A stretch of DNA of 64,000 nucleotides, from NCBI RefSeq assembly GCF_027111295.1, contig NZ_CP114287.1, forward strand, positions 5,394,001 through 5,458,000. The letters are read 5' to 3'. Below are positions 1-7,768 of this stretch, piece by piece. Both the position numbers and the translations under genes were made by a program. Source of the DNA: Flavobacterium gelatinilyticum. Its GTDB lineage: Bacteria > Bacteroidota > Bacteroidia > Flavobacteriales > Flavobacteriaceae. Numbering within the stretch: position 1 is the stretch's first letter; each line of letters opens with the position of its first letter. A model generated the notes under the pieces. It was not told the DNA's origin, did not search any database, and saw only the letters and a list, made by a program, of their open reading frames with translations.

Positions 1-995
1 CTCATTACCAAATTTTCTCCAGCACCTTGTACATGATATTCTACTTTATCAGAATGATGATCGTCGTCACAGCCTTCGCCAATTTCAACTGTTTTCATCC
101 AATTGGTGTAATCGTTTAATTCGCTTCCTGCTTTTTGTGCAAACAAATAATAAGGCATTCTAATCGTTAAATCACTGTCTTTGCATAAACCATTTGTTAC
201 GCCGTAATCATCCGGAAAGTTTTGAAATCCGCCTCCTGCATCCATAATGGCTGTTACGCCCAGACGATTCATTTCGGTCATAAATTGTTTTGTTGAGTTG
301 AATTTTTCCTCTTCAGTCAATTCAGGAAGTTTTGCAAGGGTAGAGTATAAGATAAAAGCATTTGGTTCTGCCACTAATAATCCTGTTGGATTTCCGTTAA
401 CATCTTTTTCAATTAATCCTGCATTTGGATTTGGCGTATTGGCATCAATTTTTAAAACGGCTAAACCTGCTTTGTTTAAATAGGCGTGACCGTATAAGTG
501 AAGAATAAAAGCAGGAACATCGCCGGTTGCTTCATTAATTTCTGCTAAAGTCGGCAGTCTTTTTTCTTCAAACTGATAGGCATTCCATCCGCCCACAACA
601 CGAACCCATTGTCCTTTTGGAGTTCTTTGTGCTTGTTCTTTCAGCATAGCTAAAGCTCTTTTTAAAGAACGAACACCGTCCCAGCGTAATTCCGTATTAA
701 AGAATCTTCCACCGCGGATAATATGCATGTGAGAGTCGAATATTCCGGGAATAATTGTTTTTCCCTTTGCATCGATTACCGTTGTTTTTTTATCTTTTAA
801 TTTTAAGATTTCGATGTTTTTTCCAGTTTTAAGGATTTTTCCATCGGCTACAGCCATAGCCTCAACAATTGTGTTTTTATTATCTAAAGTGTGAATTACT
901 GCGTGATGAACAATAAGTGTGGCTTTTTTATTTTGTGAAAATATAGGAAGAGATATAAGAAGAATAAAAGCTAAAATTTTGAAATTCAGTTTCAT
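1..995 (-). CDS. Amidohydrolase family 3 protein, exported (C-terminus cut by window edge)
   Basis: The reading frame stays open from an ATG at 993-995 to the window edge, giving about 331 residues. Residues 1-21 form a signal peptide with hydrophobic core LAFILLISLPIFS ending in SQ. A short beta-rich segment follows, then the metal-binding motif HMH (H89, H91) after GIFDS. This order and the YtcJ-like text around WVRVVGGWN match amidohydrolase family 3 (metal-dependent hydrolases, often annotated as predicted amide hydrolases). The substrate cannot be told. Placement is probably periplasmic. It lies downstream of the isochorismatase-like gene in the same direction, separated by a terminator-like hairpin, so it is probably a separate unit. 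The family call is firm; the rest of the catalytic His/Asp set lies outside the window. Confidence 0.85.
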   Translation of the reverse strand, partial: MKLNFKILAFILLISLPIFSQNKKATLIVHHAVIHTLDNKNTIVEAMAVADGKILKTGKNIEILKLKDKKTTVIDAKGKTIIPGIFDSHMHIIRGGRFFNTELRWDGVRSLKRALAMLKEQAQRTPKGQWVRVVGGWNAYQFEEKRLPTLAEINEATGDVPAFILHLYGHAYLNKAGLAVLKIDANTPNPNAGLIEKDVNGNPTGLLVAEPNAFILYSTLAKLPELTEEEKFNSTKQFMTEMNRLGVTAIMDAGGGFQNFPDDYGVTNGLCKDSDLTIRMPYYLFAQKAGSELNDYTNWMKTVEIGEGCDDDHHSDKVEYHVQGAGENLVM

Positions 996-1028
996 AATGG
1001 TGGTATTTTAGGTTGGGTTTGGGTAAAA

Positions 1029-1056
1029 AAAAGACTGTGACTTAACACAGCCTTTT
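1029..1056 (-). terminator. Rho-independent terminator after the isochorismatase-family gene
   Basis: On the minus strand GGCTGTG, loop TTAAGT, CACAGTC is followed by a run of T. The stem has one G-T pair. A-runs on both sides would let it act in either direction, but both flanking genes are on the minus strand, so its main role is to separate them. Confidence 0.6.
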
Positions 1057-1146
1057 TCTAGAAGTTTTAAATATGCGTCCTGAATTAGACGCTGATTTTA
1101 TTTTAAGTTCAGATCCGTTTTATCCGCGTTCTATCACAGTTTGTAT

Positions 1147-1836
1147 TTAGTGTTTCAACATTTCGTGAGCGTATTGAACACCTACACCGTAAGCACCACC
1201 GTATTTTTTAACTAAATCGGTTACTGGTTTGTAAGTTTCCTGACGAGCCCAGTCACGTTGTAATTCTAATAAATATTGTAATGAAGTTATTGGATGAGCA
1301 CCAGCCTGAACCATACGGGTTACGGCCATTTCGTGAGCTTCTTTAGAAATGTCACCGCTTGCATCTGTAATTACATATACATCATAACCTTCGTTGATTG
1401 CTGATAATGCTGGTCCAACGATACAAACACTTGTCCATAAGCCTCCAAAAACTAATTTCTTTTTACCTTTTGCTACAATTGCTTTATGAGCAGGAATATC
1501 TTCCCAAGTGTTCATTGATGTACGATCGATATAGTTTGAAGTTGCCTGAGGATAAAATTCTTCGATTTCTTTAAAAACAGGTCCGCTGAATGATTTTTCT
1601 GCTACTGTTGTTACAATAGTCGGCACTTTAAAGATTTTTGAGGCTCCTGCTACTAATGCTGTGTTGTTTCTAAGCTGATCAATTGGAATGTTGCTTACTG
1701 CAAAGGCCATCTGGCTTTCATAATCGATCAATACTAAAGTATGGTTTGTTGGATCTAATTGTGCCGGACTTGGTTTTTGAGCGAATCCGATAAATGTTAC
1801 TAATACTAAAACTGCTGTAAGGATTAATTTTTTCAT
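1147..1836 (-). CDS. Isochorismatase-family cysteine hydrolase, exported
   Basis: The 229-residue protein starts with a signal peptide (residues 1-19, ending GFAQ). The rest is one isochorismatase-like fold of usual length. The likely nucleophile is C138 in LWTSVCIV and the conserved Asp is D38 in LVLIDYE. It is closest in character to YcaC-type hydrolases of unknown substrate. A secreted version is less usual because most family members are cytoplasmic. It sits alone between a terminator hairpin downstream and a 230-base spacer upstream. The fold assignment is firm. The substrate is not determinable from sequence. Confidence 0.85.
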   Translation of the reverse strand: MKKLILTAVLVLVTFIGFAQKPSPAQLDPTNHTLVLIDYESQMAFAVSNIPIDQLRNNTALVAGASKIFKVPTIVTTVAEKSFSGPVFKEIEEFYPQATSNYIDRTSMNTWEDIPAHKAIVAKGKKKLVFGGLWTSVCIVGPALSAINEGYDVYVITDASGDISKEAHEMAVTRMVQAGAHPITSLQYLLELQRDWARQETYKPVTDLVKKYGGAYGVGVQYAHEMLKH

Positions 1837-2067
1837 GATAATTTGATTTTGTTGTTAATTAAATGGGTTTAAAATATTTTTAATGTTTGATTTTCAGTGT
1901 TTTGCATTCAAATTAAATGCCTTGTTTGTAATGTATTGATTTTTAAAAGGTTGTTCAGAAAAGGTCATAGTGATCCTTGCGATATATCGTTATTAAAAAT
2001 TGGATATTCGTTAAAAAGAATTACGTTATGCTTTTAATGAAAATTTAAAAGAGAAAAATGCTGGTAC

Positions 2068-2382
2068 CTATATTTTTCCTTTCAGGTGTAAGCGATGGAG
2101 AATTTCTGATTTTAATAAACCGCTTCCGCCGCCAAAATGTTCGATTACTTCTGTGTCTGGCTGTTGTTTTAAACAAAATGAAGTAAACTGTTTTTCGACA
2201 TGATCTTCGATTCCGGAACTCAAAAGTACAATGTCGATTTTGTGATTCTGAAAGTATTCCTGAGCTTCCTGCTCGTTATTGAAAGCAACTGCGTTCCAAT
2301 CTTCGTAAGCATTTACAAGGCGAAGTAAAATAGCCAGTATCGCTTCGTTTTTTCCAAGTAATAAGAATTCAAGAGTTTTCAT
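2068..2382 (-). CDS. Small receiver-like protein lacking the phosphoacceptor Asp
   Basis: This is a 104-residue protein with ATG at 2380-2382. It reads like a response-regulator receiver fold: an N-terminal hydrophobic beta strand (LEFLLLGKN), an alpha segment, then a strand IDIVLLSSG. In true receivers that strand ends in Asp; here it is Ser, and the N-terminal acidic pair is also missing. It ends HLKGKI with no output domain. If the reading is right it is a pseudo-receiver that cannot be phosphorylated in the usual way. The similarity is weak and the protein could be an unrelated alpha/beta fold. No partner kinase is adjacent. Confidence 0.55.
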   Translation of the reverse strand: MKTLEFLLLGKNEAILAILLRLVNAYEDWNAVAFNNEQEAQEYFQNHKIDIVLLSSGIEDHVEKQFTSFCLKQQPDTEVIEHFGGGSGLLKSEILHRLHLKGKI

Positions 2383-2442
2383 TTTTTTTAGTTTCTGAGG
2401 TTCTGGGTAACTGAGTTTCTAAGTTTTTTACTTTGAAAATTA

Positions 2443-2905
2443 GTTTTGACAGAACTTCTAATTTACTTTACAAATTTATTTTTTTCATTTTTGTTTCAAC
2501 TTAATCTAGAATAAGAAAAGATTTTAAGGTTTCTCTTCCATTTTATTTCAGTTTTTGACAGAACTTGTAATCTACTCTGCAAATTTATTAGTTTCGTTTT
2601 AGCTTTAACTTAATCTAGAATAAGAAAGGTTTTTGATGTTCTAACCTTGTTAGTTTTTAAGTTTTTCTCTTCTATTTTAATTTCAGTTTTTGACAGAACT
2701 TGTAATCTACTCTGCAAATTTATTAGTTTCGTTTTAGTTGCAGCTTAATCTAGAATAAGAAAGGTTTTTGATGTTCTAACTTTGTTAGTTATTAAGTTTT
2801 TCTCTTCTATTTTATTTCAGTTTTTGACAGAACTTATAATTTACTCTGCAAATGTATAGACTAAAACTTTCCGGCTAACTTAATGTAGGACAAGAAGTGA
2901 TTGAT
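2443..2905. repeat. Direct tandem repeat, about 134-135 bp unit, four copies
   Basis: Copies begin at about 2443, 2551, 2686 and 2820, each with TTTTGACAGAACTT and, in the first three, CTTAATCTAGAATAAGAAA. Spacing is 108, 135 and 134 bp. Copies 2 and 3 are nearly identical. Copy 1 lacks about 27 bp, and copy 4 diverges after its first 35 bp and ends at the 3' end of the AraC gene. The array fills the 539-base space between two minus-strand genes. I see no ORF, CRISPR-like spacer pattern or strong hairpin in the unit. Confidence 0.85.
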
Positions 2906-2921
2906 GGAGAAATAAAAAGCC

Positions 2922-3926
2922 TCAGATTCTTATTGCATCCAGATTGATTTTGAATTTTTGTGGTGTAAAACCGTAGAAGTTCTTAAATGCAGCAGAGAAA
3001 TGCGAGACATCTTTGTAACCGCATTTATATGCCACTTCGCTTACGGTTATGGTTTTGTTCTGAAATAAATATTTAGCACGTTCCATTCTTAGTTTAATGA
3101 TATAGCTTTTAACCGTTGTTCCAAAACAGATTTTAAAGCCCTTTTTGAGCTTAAACTCATTTAGCGAAATCATTCTGGAAAGTTCAGGCAGAGTGGGAGC
3201 GTGTACATAATCTTTTTCCAGGATTAATTTGGCTTCGTTTAGTTTGATGTATTCTTCTTCGTCGATGTGATCTTTTTGTTGTTCCTGAATTGTACTGGCT
3301 TCAAGCTGATGAATTAAAAGTTCTTTTACTTTGGTTTCTATAAACATTTTCTTCAATGCACCTTTGCGTCCGCAGTTTTTAATTTCTGAGATAACCCATT
3401 GAATAGATGGTGTAAACGGTATGTATTTTGAAGTTAGATAACCGGATTTTTTAAATAAAATGTTTTTAGAGAATTTCTCATGAAGTTTCCAGTTTTCATT
3501 AATAAGATTATGATAAAACGCTTTTGAGAATATGATTGCCAGATAGTTTACCTGTTCAAATGCCGGAATTTTGTACGCTGCTTTAAAATTGGTTGTATAG
3601 AAAATATTATGCGTGTTTTCGCGCAGATATTTCTCGGCTTCCAGCTGATCAATTTTGGTTTCGATATTGCTGCAGCTTATAAAATCCATTACGACGCATT
3701 CTTCGTTAATTTCGAATATTTCGGTCTGCGGTTCCGAAAAACACATCTGAGTATCAATTAACACCATTCCGTCAGTCGATAGAATATGACTTTTTATTTC
3801 TTCGAATTCTTTGTTTTTTATGTCGATATTTTTCTCAGTCAGGATACTTTTCGGATCATATTGGTCACAGATTTCGATGTTGATAATAGGCTTTTCGTGC
3901 GTTAGAATTTTCGATTTGATTTTCAA
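2922..3926 (-). CDS. AraC-family transcriptional regulator, PchR-like, divergent from a TonB receptor
   Basis: This is a 334-residue protein. The last ~100 residues form a double helix-turn-helix AraC domain, with a first helix pair around LPELSRMISLNEFKLKKGF and a second around VSEVAYKCGYKDVSHFSAAF. The N-terminal two thirds is a sensor region, not a classic AraC cupin, like regulators beside siderophore receptors (PchR type). The frame has no ATG before residue 54; the start is TTG at 3924-3926, just after an in-frame stop, so a non-ATG start is needed. It is divergently transcribed from the TonB receptor, which suggests it activates that operon when the ferri-siderophore is present. The family call is firm; the ligand is inferred from context. 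Confidence 0.85.
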   Translation of the reverse strand: MKIKSKILTHEKPIINIEICDQYDPKSILTEKNIDIKNKEFEEIKSHILSTDGMVLIDTQMCFSEPQTEIFEINEECVVMDFISCSNIETKIDQLEAEKYLRENTHNIFYTTNFKAAYKIPAFEQVNYLAIIFSKAFYHNLINENWKLHEKFSKNILFKKSGYLTSKYIPFTPSIQWVISEIKNCGRKGALKKMFIETKVKELLIHQLEASTIQEQQKDHIDEEEYIKLNEAKLILEKDYVHAPTLPELSRMISLNEFKLKKGFKICFGTTVKSYIIKLRMERAKYLFQNKTITVSEVAYKCGYKDVSHFSAAFKNFYGFTPQKFKINLDAIRI

Positions 3927-3990
3927 AATTTAATCCGTTTTTACAAAATAATAATCCGTTTTTCCCTAACTTTTTTAATGCAGTTGAGAG

Positions 3991-4027
3991 TACTTTTGCG
4001 CCAAAGTTATTTATAATTAGTCTAATT
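3991..4027 (+). promoter_or_regulatory. Promoter -7 box and palindromic operator for the iron-uptake operon
   Basis: TACTTTTG at 3991-3998 matches TAnnTTTG. A perfect 13-base palindrome AATTAGTCTAATT lies at 4015-4027, just upstream of the ATG at 4034. Its position fits an operator overlapping the transcript start. The sequence is reminiscent of AT-rich Fur-type sites but I cannot assign it by sequence alone. A clear -33 TTTG is not seen. Confidence 0.5.
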
Positions 4028-4033
4028 AAAGAT

Positions 4034-6433
4034 ATGTCAACTCATAAATTTTTATTTTTTATTTTATTTTTCTTCTTTTCGTTCTTGTCATTTGCCCAGC
4101 AAAATCAAGGTTTTACCGTAAGTGGTCGCGTAATTGAGAAATCCGGTCAAACGGTTCCGTACGCAACTGTGATTATCGAAAAAACAGATCTAAGCATGAT
4201 TTCCGATGAAAACGGAAACTTTACTTTTAAAAATGTAAAACCCGGAAAATATACTTTGAAAATTTCGGCTATTGGATTTGCTGCCGTGAAAAAGCACATA
4301 GAACTTTCGCCTAATAACAGCAGTGTTAACCTTTCTATAAAATTAGAGAGTGAGTTAAACGAATTAGAGAACGTATCCGTAATAGGGCGTTCGGCAGTTG
4401 ATAAGGTCAATAAGCAAGCTTATAACGTAACAGCTGTCGATGCAAAAAAACTGCATAACTCCACTTTGGATCTGGCACATGCCTTAGATAGAGTATCTGG
4501 CGTACGTTTTCGTGAAGCAGGAGGAGTAGGATCCCGATCAGAATTATCGATTAACGGTTTTTCCGGAAATCAAATTAAAATTTTTATTGACGGTGTGCCG
4601 ATGGATAATTTTGGCTCGTCTTTTCAAATCAACAATATTCCAATTAACCTGGCTGAGCGTGTAGAGGTTTATAAAGGTGTTGTGCCCATTTGGCTCGGTG
4701 GAGATGCTTTAGGAGGGGCTGTCAATATTGTAACAAACAACAAACCTCGTACATATGTGGATGCTTCGTATTCATTTGGATCATTCAACACGTTCAAGAC
4801 TGCTGTAAACGCAGGCTATACGGCAAAAAGTGGTTTTACCGCAGAGATTAATGCATTTCAAAATTATTCGGATAATAATTACTGGGTAAATGTTGAAGCT
4901 CAAAATTTAGAAAATAATCAATATTATAAAAAAACACGAGTAAGAAGATTTCATGATAATTACCATAATGAAACTGTAATCTTTAATATTGGAATTACGG
5001 GTAAAAAATATGCCGATAAATTAATGGTTGGTTTTACAGCCGGACAAAATAAAGCTGATATTCAAACCGGAGCCAGAATGGTTGCAGTATTTGGCGATAG
5101 GTATAGACGCGGGAATACTTTGATGCCTGCTTTAAAATACCAGGTAAAAGATTTGTTTACAAAAGGGCTGAATGTAGATGTAACGGGAAATTTTAATTTT
5201 GGTTATGAACAAACTGTAGATACTGTAAATAGACGATACAATTGGTTTGGACAATATACACAAAGACCAGGTCTGGGTGCAGAAGCTGAGAGATCCCTGT
5301 ATAAATTTAAAAACAACAATGGAATAGCTACTTTCAATGCGACTTATGCTATAGGAGAACGTCATTCTTTGTTAGTAAACAATACATTTAGCACATTTGA
5401 CCGTAAAGGAAGTGATGAACTTTATCCTGAATCCATAACGTATCAGCAGCCTCAAAAGCTGCAAAAAAATATTTTGGCGGCTGCCTATAAATTTGACTAC
5501 AATCAAAAATGGAGCACCTCATTATTTTTAAAGAATTATGATTTAAGTACAACTCTCACCAGAAGTTATAATCCTTCTGGAAACTGGGGAGATGTTGCCT
5601 ATGTGGAGCTAAATGATAAATCATCTCATTTAGGCTATGGAGGAGCAAGCAGCTTTTATTTAAAGCAAAATTTACAGCTAAAAGCTTCTTATGAAAAAAC
5701 GTATAGATTACCTACATCGGATGAAATTTTTGGTGATCCCAATGTTAATTTACAGGGTAATAATGATTTAAAACCAGAATCGAGTAATAATATTAATTTA
5801 GGTTTTAGCTGGCAGACTAGTTTTAATAACGTTAATGCTTTAACACTTGATGTAAATGGTATCTACCGTAATAGTACTGATTTTATTCGTACTGAATTTA
5901 ATAATAATCAGAACAAAACTGTAACCGTTAACCAGGGAGGTGTAAGGACAAAAGGTATTGATGGAGAGATTCGATACTCTTACAAAAAAAGATTTACTTC
6001 CGGTATTAATATGACGTATCAGGATATACGTAATATGACCAAATATGAGCTGGCACAAAATTTTGTTTCCTATTACTATAAGGACAGAATGCCCAATATT
6101 CCTTATTTGTTTGGTAATCTTGATGGAACAGTTTTTTTTAACGATGTATTTAAAAAAGGAAATAATTTATCTGCAGGCTATAATCTTCTTTATGTGCATT
6201 CTTATTATTTGTATTGGCCAAGCAGCGGAACATCGAATGGGAAACATGATATCCCTGTACAGTTTAAGCATGATTTAAACTTGGTTTACACGATGGCAAA
6301 CGGAAAATACAATATCGCCTTAGAGTGTCAAAATTTATTGGATAACGAACTTGTGGATAATTTTTCACTTCAAAAACCTAGTCGTGCTTTTTATCTAAAA
6401 TTTAGATATTTCTTTAACAAATCGAATAAATAA
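4034..6433 (+). CDS. TonB-dependent receptor, probable ferric siderophore uptake
   Basis: The 799-residue outer-membrane protein has a signal peptide (1-21, ending SFAQ). A CarboxypepD_reg-like domain follows (about 27-110, GFTVSGRVIEK onward), then a plug domain (about 125-235, with VSGVRFREAG and INGFSGNQIKIFIDGVPMD), then a beta barrel ending in FRYFF, an aromatic C-terminus typical of such barrels. About 800 residues fits siderophore or cofactor receptors rather than SusC proteins (about 1000). The neighbours are a DUF4374 lipoprotein and a PepSY membrane protein, a combination typical of iron acquisition in Bacteroidota. The specific siderophore is unknown. Confidence 0.9.
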   Translation: MSTHKFLFFILFFFFSFLSFAQQNQGFTVSGRVIEKSGQTVPYATVIIEKTDLSMISDENGNFTFKNVKPGKYTLKISAIGFAAVKKHIELSPNNSSVNLSIKLESELNELENVSVIGRSAVDKVNKQAYNVTAVDAKKLHNSTLDLAHALDRVSGVRFREAGGVGSRSELSINGFSGNQIKIFIDGVPMDNFGSSFQINNIPINLAERVEVYKGVVPIWLGGDALGGAVNIVTNNKPRTYVDASYSFGSFNTFKTAVNAGYTAKSGFTAEINAFQNYSDNNYWVNVEAQNLENNQYYKKTRVRRFHDNYHNETVIFNIGITGKKYADKLMVGFTAGQNKADIQTGARMVAVFGDRYRRGNTLMPALKYQVKDLFTKGLNVDVTGNFNFGYEQTVDTVNRRYNWFGQYTQRPGLGAEAERSLYKFKNNNGIATFNATYAIGERHSLLVNNTFSTFDRKGSDELYPESITYQQPQKLQKNILAAAYKFDYNQKWSTSLFLKNYDLSTTLTRSYNPSGNWGDVAYVELNDKSSHLGYGGASSFYLKQNLQLKASYEKTYRLPTSDEIFGDPNVNLQGNNDLKPESSNNINLGFSWQTSFNNVNALTLDVNGIYRNSTDFIRTEFNNNQNKTVTVNQGGVRTKGIDGEIRYSYKKRFTSGINMTYQDIRNMTKYELAQNFVSYYYKDRMPNIPYLFGNLDGTVFFNDVFKKGNNLSAGYNLLYVHSYYLYWPSSGTSNGKHDIPVQFKHDLNLVYTMANGKYNIALECQNLLDNELVDNFSLQKPSRAFYLKFRYFFNKSNK

Positions 6434-6456
6434 TTTTAATATAAACTTTAATACTT

Positions 6457-7695
6457 ATGAAAACAATTAGCAAATTACCTTTACTATTAGCTGCGTTTGC
6501 TTTCACTTTTACTTCATGTGAGAGTAACGACGAGCAAAATGAAGAAGTTAGTGGAGGTACATCAAAAACAAAATATATAGTTACAGTTACTACAGGTGCG
6601 CAAGGTGTAGCTGATTATCTATTAACAACTAGTGATATTTCAACAGGATCAATAACAACACAAGGAAACGGATTAGAACAAGACGGTACTTATCGTTATT
6701 ATTTAGCAACGCAAAACAAATTTTTCAGTTTCCTTTACGGTCAGGGAAATCCGGGAGCTGTTACTACTTACGGCTTAACTGCTAATGGAGATTTAACCAA
6801 AACTTCTAATTTCCAGGCTGAGACAGTTCAGGTTTTTGCACCGGTTAACAAAGATATTTTAATGGTAAAAGTACCTAGAAGCGGCGCTTCTATTTCGTAT
6901 ATGTATAAAGTTGATGCAGAAAAATCAATACTTACAGGAACAGAACAACAAGATACAAGACTTTTAGTTGGAAATAAAAATCCGGATTTAGCAGAAAGAG
7001 CTCATTTTACCTGGGCAACTCAGGTGGGAGATAAAGTATTTATGCCTTATATGAAAATTAATGGTATTGCTCCGGATACTTTTGGATCAAGACATGCTGA
7101 TAGTACTTGGGTAGCAGTATATAGTTATCCGGATCTAAAATTAGAAAAAATAATTAAAGATGACCGTACAAGTTACTTAGGAGCTTATTTTACTAATGGA
7201 TTGTTTCAGGATGAAAAAGGAGATGCTTATGGATTTTCCGGAGCAATTGCGACAAGTAATGGTGTTGTAACTTCTAAAAAACCTTCGGCAGTTGTAAAAA
7301 TTAATAAAGGAACTACAGAATTTGATCAGTCTTATTTCTTTAATGTTGAAGAAAAATCAGGCGGATATAAGATTTCTTCAACAAGTTATATCTCAAATGG
7401 TAAGTTCTTATTATTAATGTACGGAAACCCTGGAACTAATGCAGGAGCAGTTAAGTTAGCTGTCGCTGATGTGTACAACCAAACCTTTAAATGGGTTACC
7501 GGAATGCCGGCTGTGTTAACAAGTGCTACTACTCGTTATAATATTACAACAGAAGATGGAAATTCAGCTGTTCTTGGTGTAAATACTCCTGATGGAAACT
7601 GGATCTACGCTATCAATAGTACCTCTGCCGCAGCTACAAAAGGAATGAAAGTTGAAGGTGGTCAGATCACTGCCATCCAAAAATTAAAATACTAA
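6457..7695 (+). CDS. DUF4374 domain-containing lipoprotein
   Basis: The 412-residue protein begins 23 bases after the TonB receptor. The signal sequence ends in a lipobox TSC with lipidated Cys at residue 21 (context FTFTSCES), so it is a lipoprotein. The body is rich in beta strands and looks like a propeller, matching the DUF4374 family found beside siderophore receptors. Likely role: surface or periplasmic helper of the adjacent receptor, perhaps ligand capture. This is inferred from gene order; no catalytic motif is visible. A terminator follows it. Confidence 0.8.
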   Translation: MKTISKLPLLLAAFAFTFTSCESNDEQNEEVSGGTSKTKYIVTVTTGAQGVADYLLTTSDISTGSITTQGNGLEQDGTYRYYLATQNKFFSFLYGQGNPGAVTTYGLTANGDLTKTSNFQAETVQVFAPVNKDILMVKVPRSGASISYMYKVDAEKSILTGTEQQDTRLLVGNKNPDLAERAHFTWATQVGDKVFMPYMKINGIAPDTFGSRHADSTWVAVYSYPDLKLEKIIKDDRTSYLGAYFTNGLFQDEKGDAYGFSGAIATSNGVVTSKKPSAVVKINKGTTEFDQSYFFNVEEKSGGYKISSTSYISNGKFLLLMYGNPGTNAGAVKLAVADVYNQTFKWVTGMPAVLTSATTRYNITTEDGNSAVLGVNTPDGNWIYAINSTSAAATKGMKVEGGQITAIQKLKY

Positions 7696-7705
7696 TATTT
7701 TTTAA

Positions 7706-7743
7706 GCCGTAAGTTCTTTTTTATGGAGGACTTACGGTCTTTT
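7706..7743 (+). terminator. Terminator-like hairpin between DUF4374 and PepSY genes
   Basis: CCGTAAGT...ACTTACGG is an inverted repeat followed by TCTTTTTATTT. It lies inside an apparent operon, so it may reduce, not stop, expression of the PepSY gene. Confidence 0.7.
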
Positions 7744-7768
7744 TATTTACCCTATTATCTGTCAAAAT

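Noticed and set aside
247..483. 78-residue frame on the plus strand
   Set aside because: Antisense to the clearly coding amidohydrolase frame; composition is that of a shadow.
1066..1140. Possible further dispersed repeat with ATCCGTTTTATCCGCGTT text
   Set aside because: Resembles common Bacteroidota intergenic text and part of the 53.3 kb element, but I could not define arms or limits.
2443..2905. CRISPR-like or terminator array
   Set aside because: Whole units are repeated, no spacer variation, no hairpin with T-tail.
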